DNA of 64,000 bases from Polyodon spathula (taxonomy: Eukaryota; Chordata; Actinopteri; Acipenseriformes; Polyodontidae). This document shows, one piece after another, positions 11,325 to 22,173 of the stretch (its first letter is position 1; each line of letters begins with the position of its first letter). The stretch spans positions 12,131,825 to 12,195,824 of the forward strand of contig NC_054558.1 in assembly GCF_017654505.1 (NCBI RefSeq), given 5' to 3'. Under the pieces are notes generated by a model. It saw only the letters and a program-made list of their open reading frames with translations, did not search any database and was not told where the DNA came from. The position numbers were made by a program, and so were the translations under genes.

Positions 11325-11998
11325 GAGGCAGTCTTCCCAGCGACAGCGAGTGGAAGCGACAGCGAGTGGGAGAAGTACAGCGTGGAAAAGTACAGAGCAG
11401 TTTCGAAGCAGAAAGGAGAAATTGCATCTTGAATTGCTTTAATCAGAAAACAGAGGACATTGGGGAAACACAGCAGCAGCTCAAAGTCAAACAGCCGCGT
11501 GTGTTTTTCTGATAACAAACAAGCTGAAACTCGGAGCAGCTGATTCAAATTCAGCGCCGTTTTGAGACACGGGCGAGGGGAGGAGCCGACAGCACAGCAG
11601 AACAACGCAGTTAAACGAGGCAGTCTTCCCAGCGACAGCGAGTGGAAGCGACAGCGAGTGGGAGAAGTACAGCGTGGAAAAGTACAGAGCAGTTTCGAAG
11701 CAGAAAGGAGAAATTGCATCTTGAATTGCTTTAATCAGAAAACAGAGGACATTGGGGAAACACAGCAGCAGCTCAAAGTCAAACAGCCGCGTGTGTTTTT
11801 CTGATAACAAACAAGCTGAAACTCGGAGCAGCTGATTCAAATTCAGCGCCGTTTTTGAGACACGGGCGAGGGGAGGAGCCGACAGCACAGCAGAACAACG
11901 CAGTTAAACGAGGCAGTCTTCCCAGCGACAGCGAGTGGAAGCGACAGTGAGTGGGAGAAGTACAGCGTGGAAAAGTACAGAGCAGTTTCGAAGCAGGT
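11325..11998. repeat. 292-bp tandem repeat, about 2.3 copies
   Basis: Units start with GAGGCAGTCTTCCCAGCGAC at 11325, 11617 and 11910, spaced 292 and 293 bp. The copies are nearly identical; the third ends within the unit near 11998. Each unit contains short internal repeats of GCGACAGCGAGTG. The array lies directly upstream of the small ORF at 12056, reminiscent of promoter monomers in some LINE 5' UTRs, but that role is inference. Confidence 0.9.
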
Positions 11999-12055
11999 TT
12001 GAAAGCAGGTTGACAGCTGCAGAAGAAACTAAACTTAAAAAAAAAAACCCTCAAC

Positions 12056-12319
12056 ATGGTCTTCAAGCCAGTAATCTGTGACACCTGCTTGATGTGGGAA
12101 ATCCGAGAAAACCCAGTGGAGCTAAACCAAGTGTGCGTAAAGTGCTGCGCGATCCAGGATTTGCATAAACTAGTAAGTATGCTAGAAATGGAGCTGGAAG
12201 AAATGAGACAGCAACAGGAACTTGAGGAACTGGTACACCCACAATTCATGGGAGTCGGCATCACCCCTCACAGAATGAAAGCCTCCAGGGAGATAGAAGG
12301 TCAGAACAGCTGGGTTTAG
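12056..12319 (+). CDS. small zinc-finger/coiled-coil ORF, probably transposon ORF1 N-terminus
   Basis: This 87-residue frame begins MVFKPVICDTCLMWEIRENP. It has two CxxC pairs (CDTC at residues 8-11, CVKC near residue 27), forming a likely zinc-binding N-terminus. A heptad-like acidic helix follows (LEMELEEMRQQQELEELV). After the stop at 12319 an A-rich segment continues in other frames with FRILSVQNQQQENEKEQH (12400-12450) up to the assembly gap, so the protein may originally have been longer. I do not recognise a host gene. The context (tandem repeats upstream, basic linker downstream) fits an ORF1 of a retroelement. Function is unknown. Confidence 0.45.
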   Translation: MVFKPVICDTCLMWEIRENPVELNQVCVKCCAIQDLHKLVSMLEMELEEMRQQQELEELVHPQFMGVGITPHRMKASREIEGQNSWV

Positions 12320-12453
12320 GTAGGCAGAAGCAGGGAAAAAAAGAAACTTTGTCAAACACAACCAGCAGAAATCAAAACAACCCACAGATTTGAGTCACTT
12401 CAGAATTTTGAGTGTGCAGAACCAACAACAAGAGAATGAAAAGGAACAACATC

Positions 12454-12953
12454 NNNNNNNNNNNNNNNNNNNNNNNNNNNNNNNNNNNNNNNNNNNNNNN
12501 NNNNNNNNNNNNNNNNNNNNNNNNNNNNNNNNNNNNNNNNNNNNNNNNNNNNNNNNNNNNNNNNNNNNNNNNNNNNNNNNNNNNNNNNNNNNNNNNNNNN
12601 NNNNNNNNNNNNNNNNNNNNNNNNNNNNNNNNNNNNNNNNNNNNNNNNNNNNNNNNNNNNNNNNNNNNNNNNNNNNNNNNNNNNNNNNNNNNNNNNNNNN
12701 NNNNNNNNNNNNNNNNNNNNNNNNNNNNNNNNNNNNNNNNNNNNNNNNNNNNNNNNNNNNNNNNNNNNNNNNNNNNNNNNNNNNNNNNNNNNNNNNNNNN
12801 NNNNNNNNNNNNNNNNNNNNNNNNNNNNNNNNNNNNNNNNNNNNNNNNNNNNNNNNNNNNNNNNNNNNNNNNNNNNNNNNNNNNNNNNNNNNNNNNNNNN
12901 NNNNNNNNNNNNNNNNNNNNNNNNNNNNNNNNNNNNNNNNNNNNNNNNNNNNN
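12454..12953. other. assembly gap (500 N)
   Basis: Exactly 500 unknown bases, a conventional placeholder size. Real length and content are unknown; sequence on either side may not be adjacent in the genome. Confidence 0.99.
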
Positions 12954-13579
12954 GTGTGTTTTCTTCTTGAATGCTTCGCCTCAAAGGCAGACACAGCCTC
13001 GTTATGCTGTGATTATAAACTAGGAACAGAAGCTTGTGTCCGAGCCAGGAATGGTTCTTTTTGACGCGTAGATAAACTGACTTGCAGACGTCTCTTTTTC
13101 CTATTAGCAGGAGTCCTGAACACGGAGCTTTTTTCAGAATCTTCTTGCAGTCAAGAGCCATGTTAACTCAGAAACCAGTTTCAGAAACCAATTTAAAGTT
13201 CTTATTGCAAATTGTCAGTTCTTATAGGACTTTTACACAAAGACTTATACATTCCCCCCTACAACTGTCTTCCACTGTTTTCGGCCATAGGTGATCTCAC
13301 CCTGCATGGGATGGCCCCATGATCTTCTTTATGACTTCCCTTCTGCTGACTCCAGCTTTCCGTTTCCTCCATAAATTCTGATCAGATGCTCCAAAGTACT
13401 CACAATCCTGTAGAGACCCCTTTGTATCGGGTTCAGTTAAAGTCCACCAACCCGCGGCTCACTCCCCCTCTCCTTCGTGTAGGGTGATTTAGCAGCTGCT
13501 CCAGTCAATAGTTCACATGCTGCACTGCATACTTGGTGCTCAAAATAGAATCCAACAGATTAGTTCAGATATGTCCTTA
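12954..13579. other. no gene recognised
   Basis: Single-copy-looking sequence between the gap and the DIRS-like element. No coding motif, terminus or RNA gene could be supported. Confidence 0.5.
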
Positions 13580-13581
13580 TA

Positions 13582-13929
13582 TCAAATATAGTTATTAATT
13601 TCAGGCAATTGTGCCTGCAATGAGTCCCTTAAGTCCACGGTGGTGAACCAGTCGCCCAGCCGGACGAACTGGAGGATGTGACTGTGCGTCAGCATTCGGA
13701 ACCTCCTTTCTTTTAAAAGAACCTGTTTAAGAGCATCAGGTCTAAGATGGGGCGAAAGTATTTGTGACACCTCGAAAGGGAGGACCCAAGTGAAACTGAA
13801 ACGCACAGTTGTTTTGAATGTTGGCGAGCACCCAGGAGTCTGAGGTGCAAGCGCGCCAGTACTGTAGCTGTTGTGCCGAAAAGGGGGTCTGAGGCTGCCA
13901 ACCTTCAGGGCCCCAGCTTGGGCTGCCAA
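13582..13929 (-). pseudogene. start of DIRS-like reverse transcriptase
   Basis: Two interleaved minus frames give the RT fingers. One has FRPILDLMLLNRFF; the other has KERRFRMLTHSHILQFVRLG followed by DWFTTVDLRDS, the region holding the first catalytic aspartate of RT (VDLRD, for the usual IDLKDAYFH). A frameshift in the lysine/phenylalanine-rich segment separates them. Sequence ends right after this motif, so the YxDD box is not present. Confidence 0.65.
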
Positions 13930-14084
13930 GACTGGGACTGGGCAGTTTGGAACGAGTATTTAGGGCATTGGCCTGAAAAGGCCTCCTCTGACACTGGTTT
14001 GTTGACTGACTATAACCTGTGTTCCTTCTGCCAGCTGGTAGGGATTGGTTACCTGCTGACGCGCCCTGAAGGTGATGCCTTAGG

Positions 14085-15545
14085 TCACCCAGTGGAGCTG
14101 TGGGGACTGAGACTTTTCTGATCCAGTCCAAATCCGGGGAACTTGTCAGCGGCTCGACCTACCCCATGCAGAGGCACTGGGAGGGAGCAATGCAGCCACC
14201 TGACAAGACGCCTTGCGTTCTCGGTGGGATCTTTGCAATATCTCCTCCACACCTGGCCCAAACGTATAACCTGGGGATATGGGCGCATCAAGCAGCGCGG
14301 CCTTATCAGCATCAGGGACCCTGGCATGTGACAGTCATAGCTGTCTACGAGCCACCACCAAGCTAGCCAGGATCCGGCCAAGGGCTTGCCCTTGGAGACC
14401 GGAGACTTGCAGCAGTGTGCTGGACAGGAAACTCAGCTCTGTGGCCACATGCTCTGAGAGCGGGGCTTCGTGCAGTACACCATCCAAATATGCAGTCAAC
14501 ACACTCGCTGTACTAGCCAAGTGAGTTGCCTGCACTTCTGCTGCGTAGGCTCGCTTCAAATATGTCTCCGTCACCCTGCATTGGGGGTTTGGTCATGCCA
14601 GCTCTTTAATAAGACCACCAACCGGTGGGGCTTTAACCAGGGCCGCAATGGTGTAGTTTACTGGGAAAAACCCTGCTAGGCCAAGCTTATCCGCGCTCTC
14701 CAAGGAGGCGAGCAATGCGGCCTATTTCAGCACACTGGGTCCCAAGGCGAGGTGGTCCCTCCTCCAAAAAATATGGGAAGGCTGGGAACCTCTGGGGACG
14801 GGGTGCCAGCGCCTGTGTCCGGAAAACAGACCAGCGTGGTTCTGCCGCTGGCGTCCAGGCAACCTGCAGGAAAGCTGCAGCACGTCCCAAGAGTGCCGAA
14901 ATGGAGCTGGACAGTGGGGTGGTACTGGCTTCTGAGACACTCTCAGAACCAGGTTCTTCCTTGGCAAGGGTCTCAGCCACTTGCATCTCCGAAAAGAAAG
15001 AAGCCCCGTCACCCGAGGTCACTATGGACAGTGTCTTCCTGCACCAGCTGAGACGACCCTGCCCATCCCTCCTGCACTCCCTTGGAAGAGGCGGATATGG
15101 CAGTTGGGGCTGCGGGACCTGGACAGGGGCCCGTGGCACCTGTCTAGCCAAGAGCTCCAGGACCTGGGTCATCTGGGCCTTGAGGTCCATAATGTCCCTC
15201 GCCTGCTTAGAATGCTTCACTCGTCTCGTTTACGGAGATGGGGAGCAACTGCGGGTGGCTTACGCATTGGAAATGTCTGACAGGGGTTCCTGGGACAGGT
15301 CATCTGGGGTGCCCCGAGCCTCTGACGATCCGGCCGTGGAGGACGCAGAGCTCGCCCTTCTGGCTCTCTCTAACCGAGCCTCTTTCAGTCGGGGCTGAAG
15401 GGCCTCATATACACTCCCCATCCCTCTCGAGGGCCATGGTGGCATGTGGTACTCCCAAGCATTGCATGCAGAGGGTGTGCTTGTCCTCCTGCGGGATGCT
15501 GGCTTTGCAGGTTGTACAGGGATGAGACCCCGACATAGGCCTGGC
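14085..15545 (-). pseudogene. DIRS-like gag (ORF1)
   Basis: The N-terminal part (about 15530-15400, minus) has a cysteine/histidine pattern (CTTCKASIP then HTLCMQCLGVPHA) typical of DIRS ORF1. A proline-rich charged middle follows (frame 15220-14687). The best conserved segment is about 14574-14270, with STASVLTAYLDGVLHEAPLS, then GRILASLVVARRQLWLSQAR and ALLDAPISPGYTFGPGVEEI, which match the helical gag core. Several frameshifts join these parts. Only the minus strand is meaningful; the long plus-strand ORFs here are by-products of high GC content. Confidence 0.65.
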
Positions 15546-15559
15546 ATTAGCACTGAGGC

Positions 15560-16070
15560 ACTGCTTACACTGTGTTGAGCACTGGCAAGTGTCAAAGTAG
15601 TGTATACAACCACTAGCATTGCAGCAAGGGTATTAACCCTGCACACCTTGCACCGAGTACCCTGTTTTACACTGGGTACTGCGCAGCACTGTGAGCTATA
15701 CGATAGGTTGAGCAGCACCTACGCAACTAGCGCAACGTGCACTGTGCGTCCCAACTGCCGTGCGAACCAGGTACCATACACTACGTGAACAGTGTACCGT
15801 GGGTAATCACACTAGAGTGGTAGAGGTATCAGCACATGTGCACTGTGTGAACCGAGCACCGCACACACCGAGTACTGAGGGCATTAAGTGCACCGCGTAC
15901 CGTGCAGTGCTGTTATGCACTACCACTGAGGTGCTGGGCACCGTGTGCCACTTATATGAAGCACCTGTGCCCCGAGATAATAATATCACGGCCTATGCGT
16001 GCGCCGCGGTACCGCAGCACTGGGGAGGCCGCTATGCAATGTGCCTACCCTAACCGCGTGGTCAACACAC
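15560..16070. repeat. GCAC/GTAC-rich degenerate repeat region in DIRS-like leader
   Basis: Short motifs such as GCAC, GTAC, ACCGTG and TGTGCAC recur at irregular spacing for about 500 bp. There is no fixed period and no coding potential. It lies upstream of the DIRS-like gag on the minus strand and may be part of its leader. Confidence 0.5.
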
Positions 16071-16221
16071 ACACCTGGTCAGCGCATAGTGTGTACCTGG
16101 GGGGACGCAGGGCCGAAGCCGCTGTGGGAGAGTTTAAGCAGACAATAAAACATGGGGAAAGATAGTACACTGTTTGTTTAGATGGCCCGACTAAGAAAGA
16201 TGGCGGGCCTGTGCGGCCGGC

Positions 16222-16322
16222 AGGGTCTACTCGACAGAGGGGATACGGCAAGGCCAAGCCCCGTGGAGAAGAGAGTGGCTGGGAGGTCACTCGACAGTGG
16301 GGATACCACAAGGCTTTGCCCT
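16222..16322. repeat. two imperfect direct repeats (about 60-bp period)
   Basis: CTCGACAGAGGGGATACGGC followed by AAGGCCAAGCCC recurs about 60 bp later as CTCGACAGTGGGGATACCAC followed by AAGGCTTTGCCC. Part of the DIRS-like leader. Confidence 0.6.
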
Positions 16323-16909
16323 GAGAACACGTGTACTTTCAAGAAGAAAAGACAATCATTCACGGATGACTGCACAGGCAGTCGCTCACATATGACAGAC
16401 AGATAATAAGACCATGCAAGCGAGAAGGCTGCTGAAAGACAGAAAGGCAATAACGGACTCTGTATTTTTTAAGTCATTGATTCCAGGAATGCGGCAAGCC
16501 AGCCTTCAATACGAATGCAAGGGAAATACAACCCACTCGAATCAACTCGAGAAGCTCTTTCCTTATCCACACTCAGCTAGACACAGAGGTCTTACCTTAC
16601 CATCTTGAGAGGGAAAAAGAGGGGGATCTTCCTGCGAGTGACAGTTTTATTTCCTCGCTAGGCGGGACCGAGTGTGTCATCACAGGAAGTGGCCTTTCGG
16701 CAGCTCTGGCATAGAAAGCTCAGTAATACCTACCCGAAGGGCAAAAATGTTCCATACCGATGTAAGTGGTGGTCGTCTTTGAATTGAAAGGGAACGCCCC
16801 TTATTTGGATGTATTTGGATGGACAGGTGTAATGCAGTGCTTCTTACCTCTCCAAGCTCGGGCTAGGTAAAAAGTATTGCAAAACCCCGGACAAAAAAAA
16901 AAAAAAAAA

Positions 16910-16910
<1 letters not shown>

Positions 16911-16953
<43 letters not shown>
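16911..16953. repeat. (TA)n microsatellite at Tc1 copy 1
   Basis: An A-tract followed by about 40 bp of TA directly precedes the left end of the Tc1-like element; another short TA run follows its right end. Confidence 0.9.
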
Positions 16954-16960
<7 letters not shown>

Positions 16961-18549
16961 TATTCAGACCCCTAACCAATTCTCTCATATTACTGAATTA
17001 CAAGTGGTACATTGAAATTTCATTCTGATCGATATTTTATTTTAAAACACTGAAACTCAGAATCAATTATTGTAAGGTGACATTGGTTTTATGTAGTGAA
17101 ATATTTTTAAAAAAAATAAAAAACTGAAAAATCTTGCTGACATAAGTATTCAACACCCCCACATTAATATTTGGTAGAGCCACCTTTCGCTGCAATAACA
17201 GCTTTAAGTCTTTTGGGGTAAGTGTGTACCAGCTTTGCACACAGTGTCGGAGTGATTTTGGCCCATTCTTCATGGCAGATCAGCTCCAGGTTGTTCAGGT
17301 TGGTTGGACGACGCTTGTGGATCACAATTTTCAAATAGTGCCACAGATTCTAAATGGGATTGAGATCAGGACTTTGACTGGGCTACTGTAGGACATTCAC
17401 CTTTTTGTTCTTGAGCCACTCCAATGTTGCTTTGGCTTTGTGCTTGGGATCATTGTCCTGCTGAAAGGTGAATTTCCTCCCAAGCTTCAGTTTTTTATCA
17501 GACTGAAGCAGATTCTCTTGCAGTATTTTCCTGTATTTTGCTCCATCCATTCTTCCTTCAATTTCAACAAGATGTCCAGTCCATGCTGATGAGAAGCATC
17601 CCCACAGCATGATGCTGCCACCACCATACTTCACTGTAAGGATGGTGTGTCTTGAGGCATGGGCAGAGTTAGGATTGCGCCACACATAGTGCTTTGAGTT
17701 TTGGCTAAACAGCTCTATGTTGGTCTCATCTGACCACAAAATCTTTTCCCACGTCGCAGCTGTGTCACTCTCATGCTTTCTGGCAAACTCCAGATGTGCT
17801 TTCATCTGTTACTTTTTGAGTAACGGCTTCTTTCTTGCCACCCTCCCATACAGGCCAGTGTTATGCAGAGCTATTGATATGGTTGACTGGTGCACCATTA
17901 CTCCACTCCCAGCCACTGAACTCTGTAGCTCCTTCAAAGTGATTGTTGGCCTCTCTGTGGCTTCTCTCATAAGTCTCCTTCTTTTTGAGGGACGGCCTTT
18001 TCTTAGCAGTGCCTGGGTGGTGTGATGTAGCTTCCAGTTCCTGATTATTGAGCCAACTGTGCTCACTGGGATATCCAAACACTTGGATATTATTTTGTAC
18101 CCTTTCCCTAATCTATGCATTTGTATTACTTTATCTCTAACTTCTGGAGAATGCTCTTTGGTCTTCATTTTCCTTCAGATTAACAGCCTTACCAATAATC
18201 CTTCAACAGTGGGGTTTTTATCCAGAAAACGTGATAGCAACTTTAATGGTTCACAGGCGGAGGCCAATGGTAAGGTAATGATGTCCTCGTTAGGGCAATT
18301 TCTTTCATCAGTGCAAACTGGGAGCTTCCACAACACAGGGGTTGAATACTTGTGCACCCAAGATATTTCAGTTTTTTATTTTTCTTAAAAATATTTCCCA
18401 ACATAAAACCAATGTCACCTTACAATAATTGATTCTGAGTTTCAGTGTTTAAAAATAAAATATCGAACAGAATGAAATTTCAATCTACCATTTGCAATTC
18501 AGTAATATGAGAGAATTGGTCAGGGGTCAGAATACTTTTTCAAGACACT
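16954..18549 (-). mobile_element. Tc1-like DNA transposon, copy 1, long inverted repeats
   Basis: The ends form inverted repeats of roughly 180 bp. The left (AAAGTATTCAGACCCCTAAC) is mirrored by the right (GGTCAGGGGTCAGAATACTT), and the shared inner part includes CAATTATTGTAAGGTGACAT. Both ends lie in TA-rich sequence, as expected for TA-targeting transposons. The single gene inside is on the minus strand and is broken. Confidence 0.9.
17164..18168 (-). pseudogene. Tc1-like transposase, inactivated
   Basis: From MKTKEHSPEVRDKVIQMHRL the frame encodes the paired-like helix-turn-helix domains (PVSTVGSIIRNWK; GRPSKRRRLMREATERP). A TAA at about 17806 interrupts it, then the catalytic domain follows: SDETNIELF (first D), [14 protein letters not shown], and [18 protein letters not shown] (second D). 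A TAG lies in [17 protein letters not shown]. The next codon triplet, which should be the third catalytic residue (E of NPIENLW), is also TAG (about 17352). The remaining C-terminus runs to GGSTKY at 17164. About 335 codons in total, the usual family length. Confidence 0.9.
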
Positions 18550-18932
18550 GTATATATACACACACACACTCACTAAAATGCTGTCTTCAATACAGAAATA
18601 AAACATATAACATTTTAGTAAACCAAACGTGTTTACTATAGGTTTAGGAGTTTTAAATAAAAATCCAATAATGCAACTAATTATTATAATACTTGTAAGT
18701 GTTGTGTCACACTAATAGAGTTACTGGGTGGACAAGTAAACAGTAGAGACACATACAACTGCAGGACTATAGTACTGCATAATGCAGGGATAATAATATT
18801 AATATATAAGAATAATTATAACACAATTCTAATAATATGTCACTGAAATAACGACGTGGTTGATAGGCAACCCCTATAATAAAATAACAGTAGCACGTAT
18901 AGTATACATATGCTGGAATATATATTATATAT

Positions 18933-18965
<33 letters not shown>

Positions 18966-19387
18966 GCACGCACACACACACACAATAGACAATGAAATAA
19001 CTACACAGTAACAGGCAATTTTAAACTATACCACTGGCCAGTAGTACTAATCTCCGTAGGGGTGAGAAATTAACTAACACCCAGGTAGACATATAAATAA
19101 CACAAAACATTACGAACCAGTAAATAATAAAAACTCTGCGGGCACAAGCGGTGTTGGGTGCGTAGTGGGGTAAAAATAAAAAAAAAAAATCCCCTTCAGG
19201 CACTGTAGTCCTGTCCACTACCTACTGCCCAGAAAAAACACAAAACAATCCTACTGTACTCACTAGCAGCCACAAAAGTCTCAGGTATTCAAAGGCACAG
19301 TTGGTCCAGAAGAGATGCAGCGGAATAGAGGCTCTCTGCAGTTTTCTTTTTTCTTCCTCTAATCGGGTTGCCGTCAATTGATATCCA
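18550..19387. other. no gene; AT-rich with TA/CA microsatellite
   Basis: A TA then CA microsatellite lies at about 18915-18983 (TATATA followed by CACACA/CACGCA). Otherwise I find no element termini or coding motifs before the CR1-like LINE begins. Confidence 0.5.
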
Positions 19388-20612
19388 AGGAATTAAGAAA
19401 GTTTACAAAAGAGAGGAGGCCATTCAGCCCTTCTTGCTCGTTTGGTTGTTAGTAGCTTATTGATCCCAGAATCTCATCAAGCAGCTTCTTGAAGGATCCC
19501 AGGGTGTCAGCTTCAACAACATTACTGGGGAGTTGATTCCAGACCCTCACGATTCTCTGTGTAAAAAAGTGCCTCCTATTTTCTGTTCTCAATGCCCCTT
19601 TGTCTAATCTCCATTTGTGACCCCTGGTCCTTGTTTCTTTTTTCAGGTCGAAAAAGTCCCTTGGATCGACATTGTCAATGCTTTTCAGAATTTTGAATGC
19701 TTGAATGCCATGTGATATTTATAATGTACATTTTTATTTCCTGTGTGCAGTACCTTACACTTTTCCCTATTAAATGTAATTTGCATGTATCTCCCCAGTT
19801 CTGAATCTTGTCTAGATCATTTTGAATGACCTTTGCTGCTGCAACAGTGTTTGCCACTCCAATTTTTGTGTCGTCTGCGAATTTAACAAGTTTTCTTACT
19901 ATTCCAGAGTCTAAATCATTAATGTAGATTAGGAATAGCAGAGGACCTAATACTGATCCCTGTGGTACACCACTGGTTACCACACTCCATTCTGAGGTTT
20001 CTCCTCTAATCAATATTTTCTGTTTTCTACATGGTAACCACTCCCTAATCCATGTACATGTGTTTCCATGAATCCCTACTCCGTTCAGTTTGAGAATTAA
20101 TATTTTATGCGGGACTTTGTCAAAAACTTTCTGGAAATCTAAATAAACCATGTCATATGCTTTGCAATTATCCATTATCGATGTTGCATCCTCAAAAAAA
20201 TCAAGCAGGTTAGTTAGACACAATCTCCCTTACCTAAAACCATGTTGACTGTCTCCCAGGACACTGTTACCATATAGGTAATTTTCCATTTTGGATCTTA
20301 TTATAGTTTCCATAAGTTTGTATATAATAGAAGTCAGGCTTATTGGTCTGTAGTTACCTGGTTCAGTTTTGTTTCCCTTTTTGTGGATCGGTATTATGTT
20401 TGCAATTTTCCAGTCTGTCAGTACAACCCCTGTGTCAAGAGACTGTTGCATGATCTTGGTTAGCAGTTTGTAAATAACTTCTTTCATTTCTTTGAGTACT
20501 ATTGGGAGGATCTCATCCGGCCCAGGGGATTTGTTTATTTTAAGAGCTCCTAGTCCCTTTAACACTTCTGCCTCGGTTATGCTAATCGCCCCGAGTGCTA
20601 AAAAATACATAT
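19388..20612 (-). mobile_element. CR1-like LINE fragment (RT region), inverted copy
   Basis: The minus strand is closely similar to the plus-strand LINE at 21245-23822. It begins in the RT at AISITEAEVLKGLGALKINK and ends in the C-terminal GALRTENRRHFFTQRIVR equivalent. The RT-to-C-terminus part is internally deleted (about 19680-19740 joins non-adjacent segments). The 5' side is truncated. Confidence 0.85.
19675..20612 (-). pseudogene. CR1-like reverse transcriptase fragment
   Basis: Motifs in order: INKSPGPDEILPIVLKEM, NIIPIHKKGNKTEPGNYRPI, a stop after SQHGFR (about 20230), then DMVYLDFQKVFDKVPHKILI (first catalytic D), SGVPQGSVLGPLLFLIYIND and KFADDTKIGV (catalytic FADD, about 19880). 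Substitutions and the stop indicate decay. The 3' part reads EVDPRDFF-like sequence in another frame (19390-19680). Confidence 0.85.
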
Positions 20613-20644
20613 GAAGCATTATTTTTGCAAAAACTATCCGGCTG

Positions 20645-20815
20645 TTAGTTTGTCAATTTATTTGTCAATAAGTTTGTTAATTTGTCAATTTGTCAATTTG
20701 TCAATTTGTCCAGCAATTCTTTCATAAATTTGTCAATTACATACAGTAATTCATAAACGTATTTGTTAATTGTTCTAATAATTAATTAATTAATTTGTCA
20801 ATTCATTAATACAAA
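20645..20815. repeat. TTTGTCAA-type short tandem repeat region
   Basis: TTTGTCAA/TTTGTCAATT units recur from about 20645, with a clean run of four to five units at 20680-20712, then degenerate AT-rich sequence with AATTAATTAATT. Confidence 0.75.
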
Positions 20816-21244
20816 AGGCTGTACGGACCTGCAAACTTCCCAACAACCAAACAAACTTCCAACTATCAATCTCGCACCGGGCCGAAAACACTACAGCCTT
20901 TCTAGCTAATAGGAGCACACACTAATATTTTAATCCATGAAAATCCAGCCCCACTTAAAACTGCTTCAGCCAATAACATTTAGAAGGGAGTTTCAAAAGA
21001 TATTCTATTTAACAAAATACTCGACTCTGCTGATTTGTATGTATGACACAGGACCGTTTTTTGGGATGGAACCGCATAACAGTCTCGCATTTTGATTGGT
21101 CCATGTCTGTCACATGAATATGTTGTCACACTAGTAGAAAAGCTTGCAGGCATTTTTAACATTAAGATCAGAGAAAGAGAACGAGAGATCTGCTTTCCAC
21201 AATCTTTCAATTAAAATATAACATGGTATTTTGTTGTACTAATA
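20816..21244. other. no gene recognised between the two CR1-like copies
   Basis: About 430 bp of spacer separating the inverted LINE copies. No motif supported. Confidence 0.5.
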
Positions 21245-21249
21245 AAACA

Positions 21250-22121
21250 AACAAAAAAATAAAAAATCTGAGACTGATGGGGACGAATATAATATTTGTG
21301 GGTATACACTGTATAGGAAAAACAGGAAGGACAGAAGAGGAGAAGGGGTAGACCTATACATAAGAAACAGTCTTGAAGCCCAGGTGATAAACCTGGATAA
21401 AGAAAATAAAGCCGAGTCAATATGGGTTAGAATAACGGACAAAAATTCAAAGGGCATAATAATAGGAGCATGCTATAGACTGCCAGATTCAGACGGTGAG
21501 CAAAATAATCTGTTATACAATGACATTAGAAATGCGTATAGCAAATGAAAAGCAATACTAATGGGGGATTTCAACTTCCCCCATATAAAATGGGAAAACC
21601 CGATGGGGAGCATGATGAATGAAAATGAAATGATGAAAATGACAAATGACTGCTTCCTAACACAATTTGTCAAGGCACCGACTAGAGGGGAGAAATGCCT
21701 TGATTTAGTCTTTTCAAATAACGAAGATAGAATAACTAAAACAGAGGTCAGAGACCCACTAGCAAACTCAGACCACAACATGGTCTCATTTGAAGTGTTT
21801 TTTAAAACCCCAAAAGTAATGACTAAAGCTAAGGTTTACAATTTTAGAAAAGCAAACTATGAAGGTATGAAACAGAGACTAACAGAAGTAGATTGGAGTA
21901 AAATAGGGAAAACACCCACAGAAGAAGGATGGTTGTTCTTCAAAAATGTAGTACTAGAGGCGCAAAACAATTACATCCCTAAAGTAGACAAATCTAAATG
22001 TAAAACTAAATTGCCAAAATGGTTTAATAGATCAATTAAAAAAAATATTCAGCGAAAAAATACACTTTACAGAGCATTAAAAAAGGACCAAAAAGAAAGT
22101 ACGCAGAAAGAGTACACGTAA
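21250..22121 (+). pseudogene. CR1-like APE endonuclease region
   Basis: The frame includes AESIWVRITDKNSKGIIIGA, then a stop at about 21546 and MGDFNFPHIKWENP (catalytic GDFN), followed by RGEKCLDLVFSN and PLANSDHNMVSFEV, the SDH motif of the endonuclease active site (about 21765). The linker up to 22121 is lysine-rich. The N-terminal part with the first catalytic residues is absent. Confidence 0.8.
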
Positions 22122-22173
22122 CTGCAAACGCAATGTGTTACATGTTTTAGAGATACAAATGGCAAAATCGTAG

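Larger units (their letters stand above)
13580..16810 (-). mobile_element. DIRS-like tyrosine-recombinase retrotransposon, truncated
   Basis: Read on the minus strand, a leader (about 16810-15560) is followed by a gag-like ORF1 and the beginning of reverse transcriptase, ending near 13580. The gag and RT stretches match the DIRS1 group as I know it from fish and amphibians. RT catalytic motifs, RNase H, methyltransferase-like and tyrosine recombinase domains are missing, so the copy is truncated at its 3' side. The boundary at 16810 is approximate. Confidence 0.7.

Noticed and set aside
11105..12264. Repeated minus-strand ORFs over the 292-bp array
   Set aside because: They recur with the tandem units and have no conserved domain; the repeat explains them.
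12390..13161. Long ORFs across 12390-13161 on both strands
   Set aside because: They run through the 500-N gap; the open frame is an artefact of unknown bases.
14715..15398. 227-codon plus-strand ORF in the GC-rich region
   Set aside because: The minus strand carries recognisable DIRS gag; this frame is its antisense shadow.
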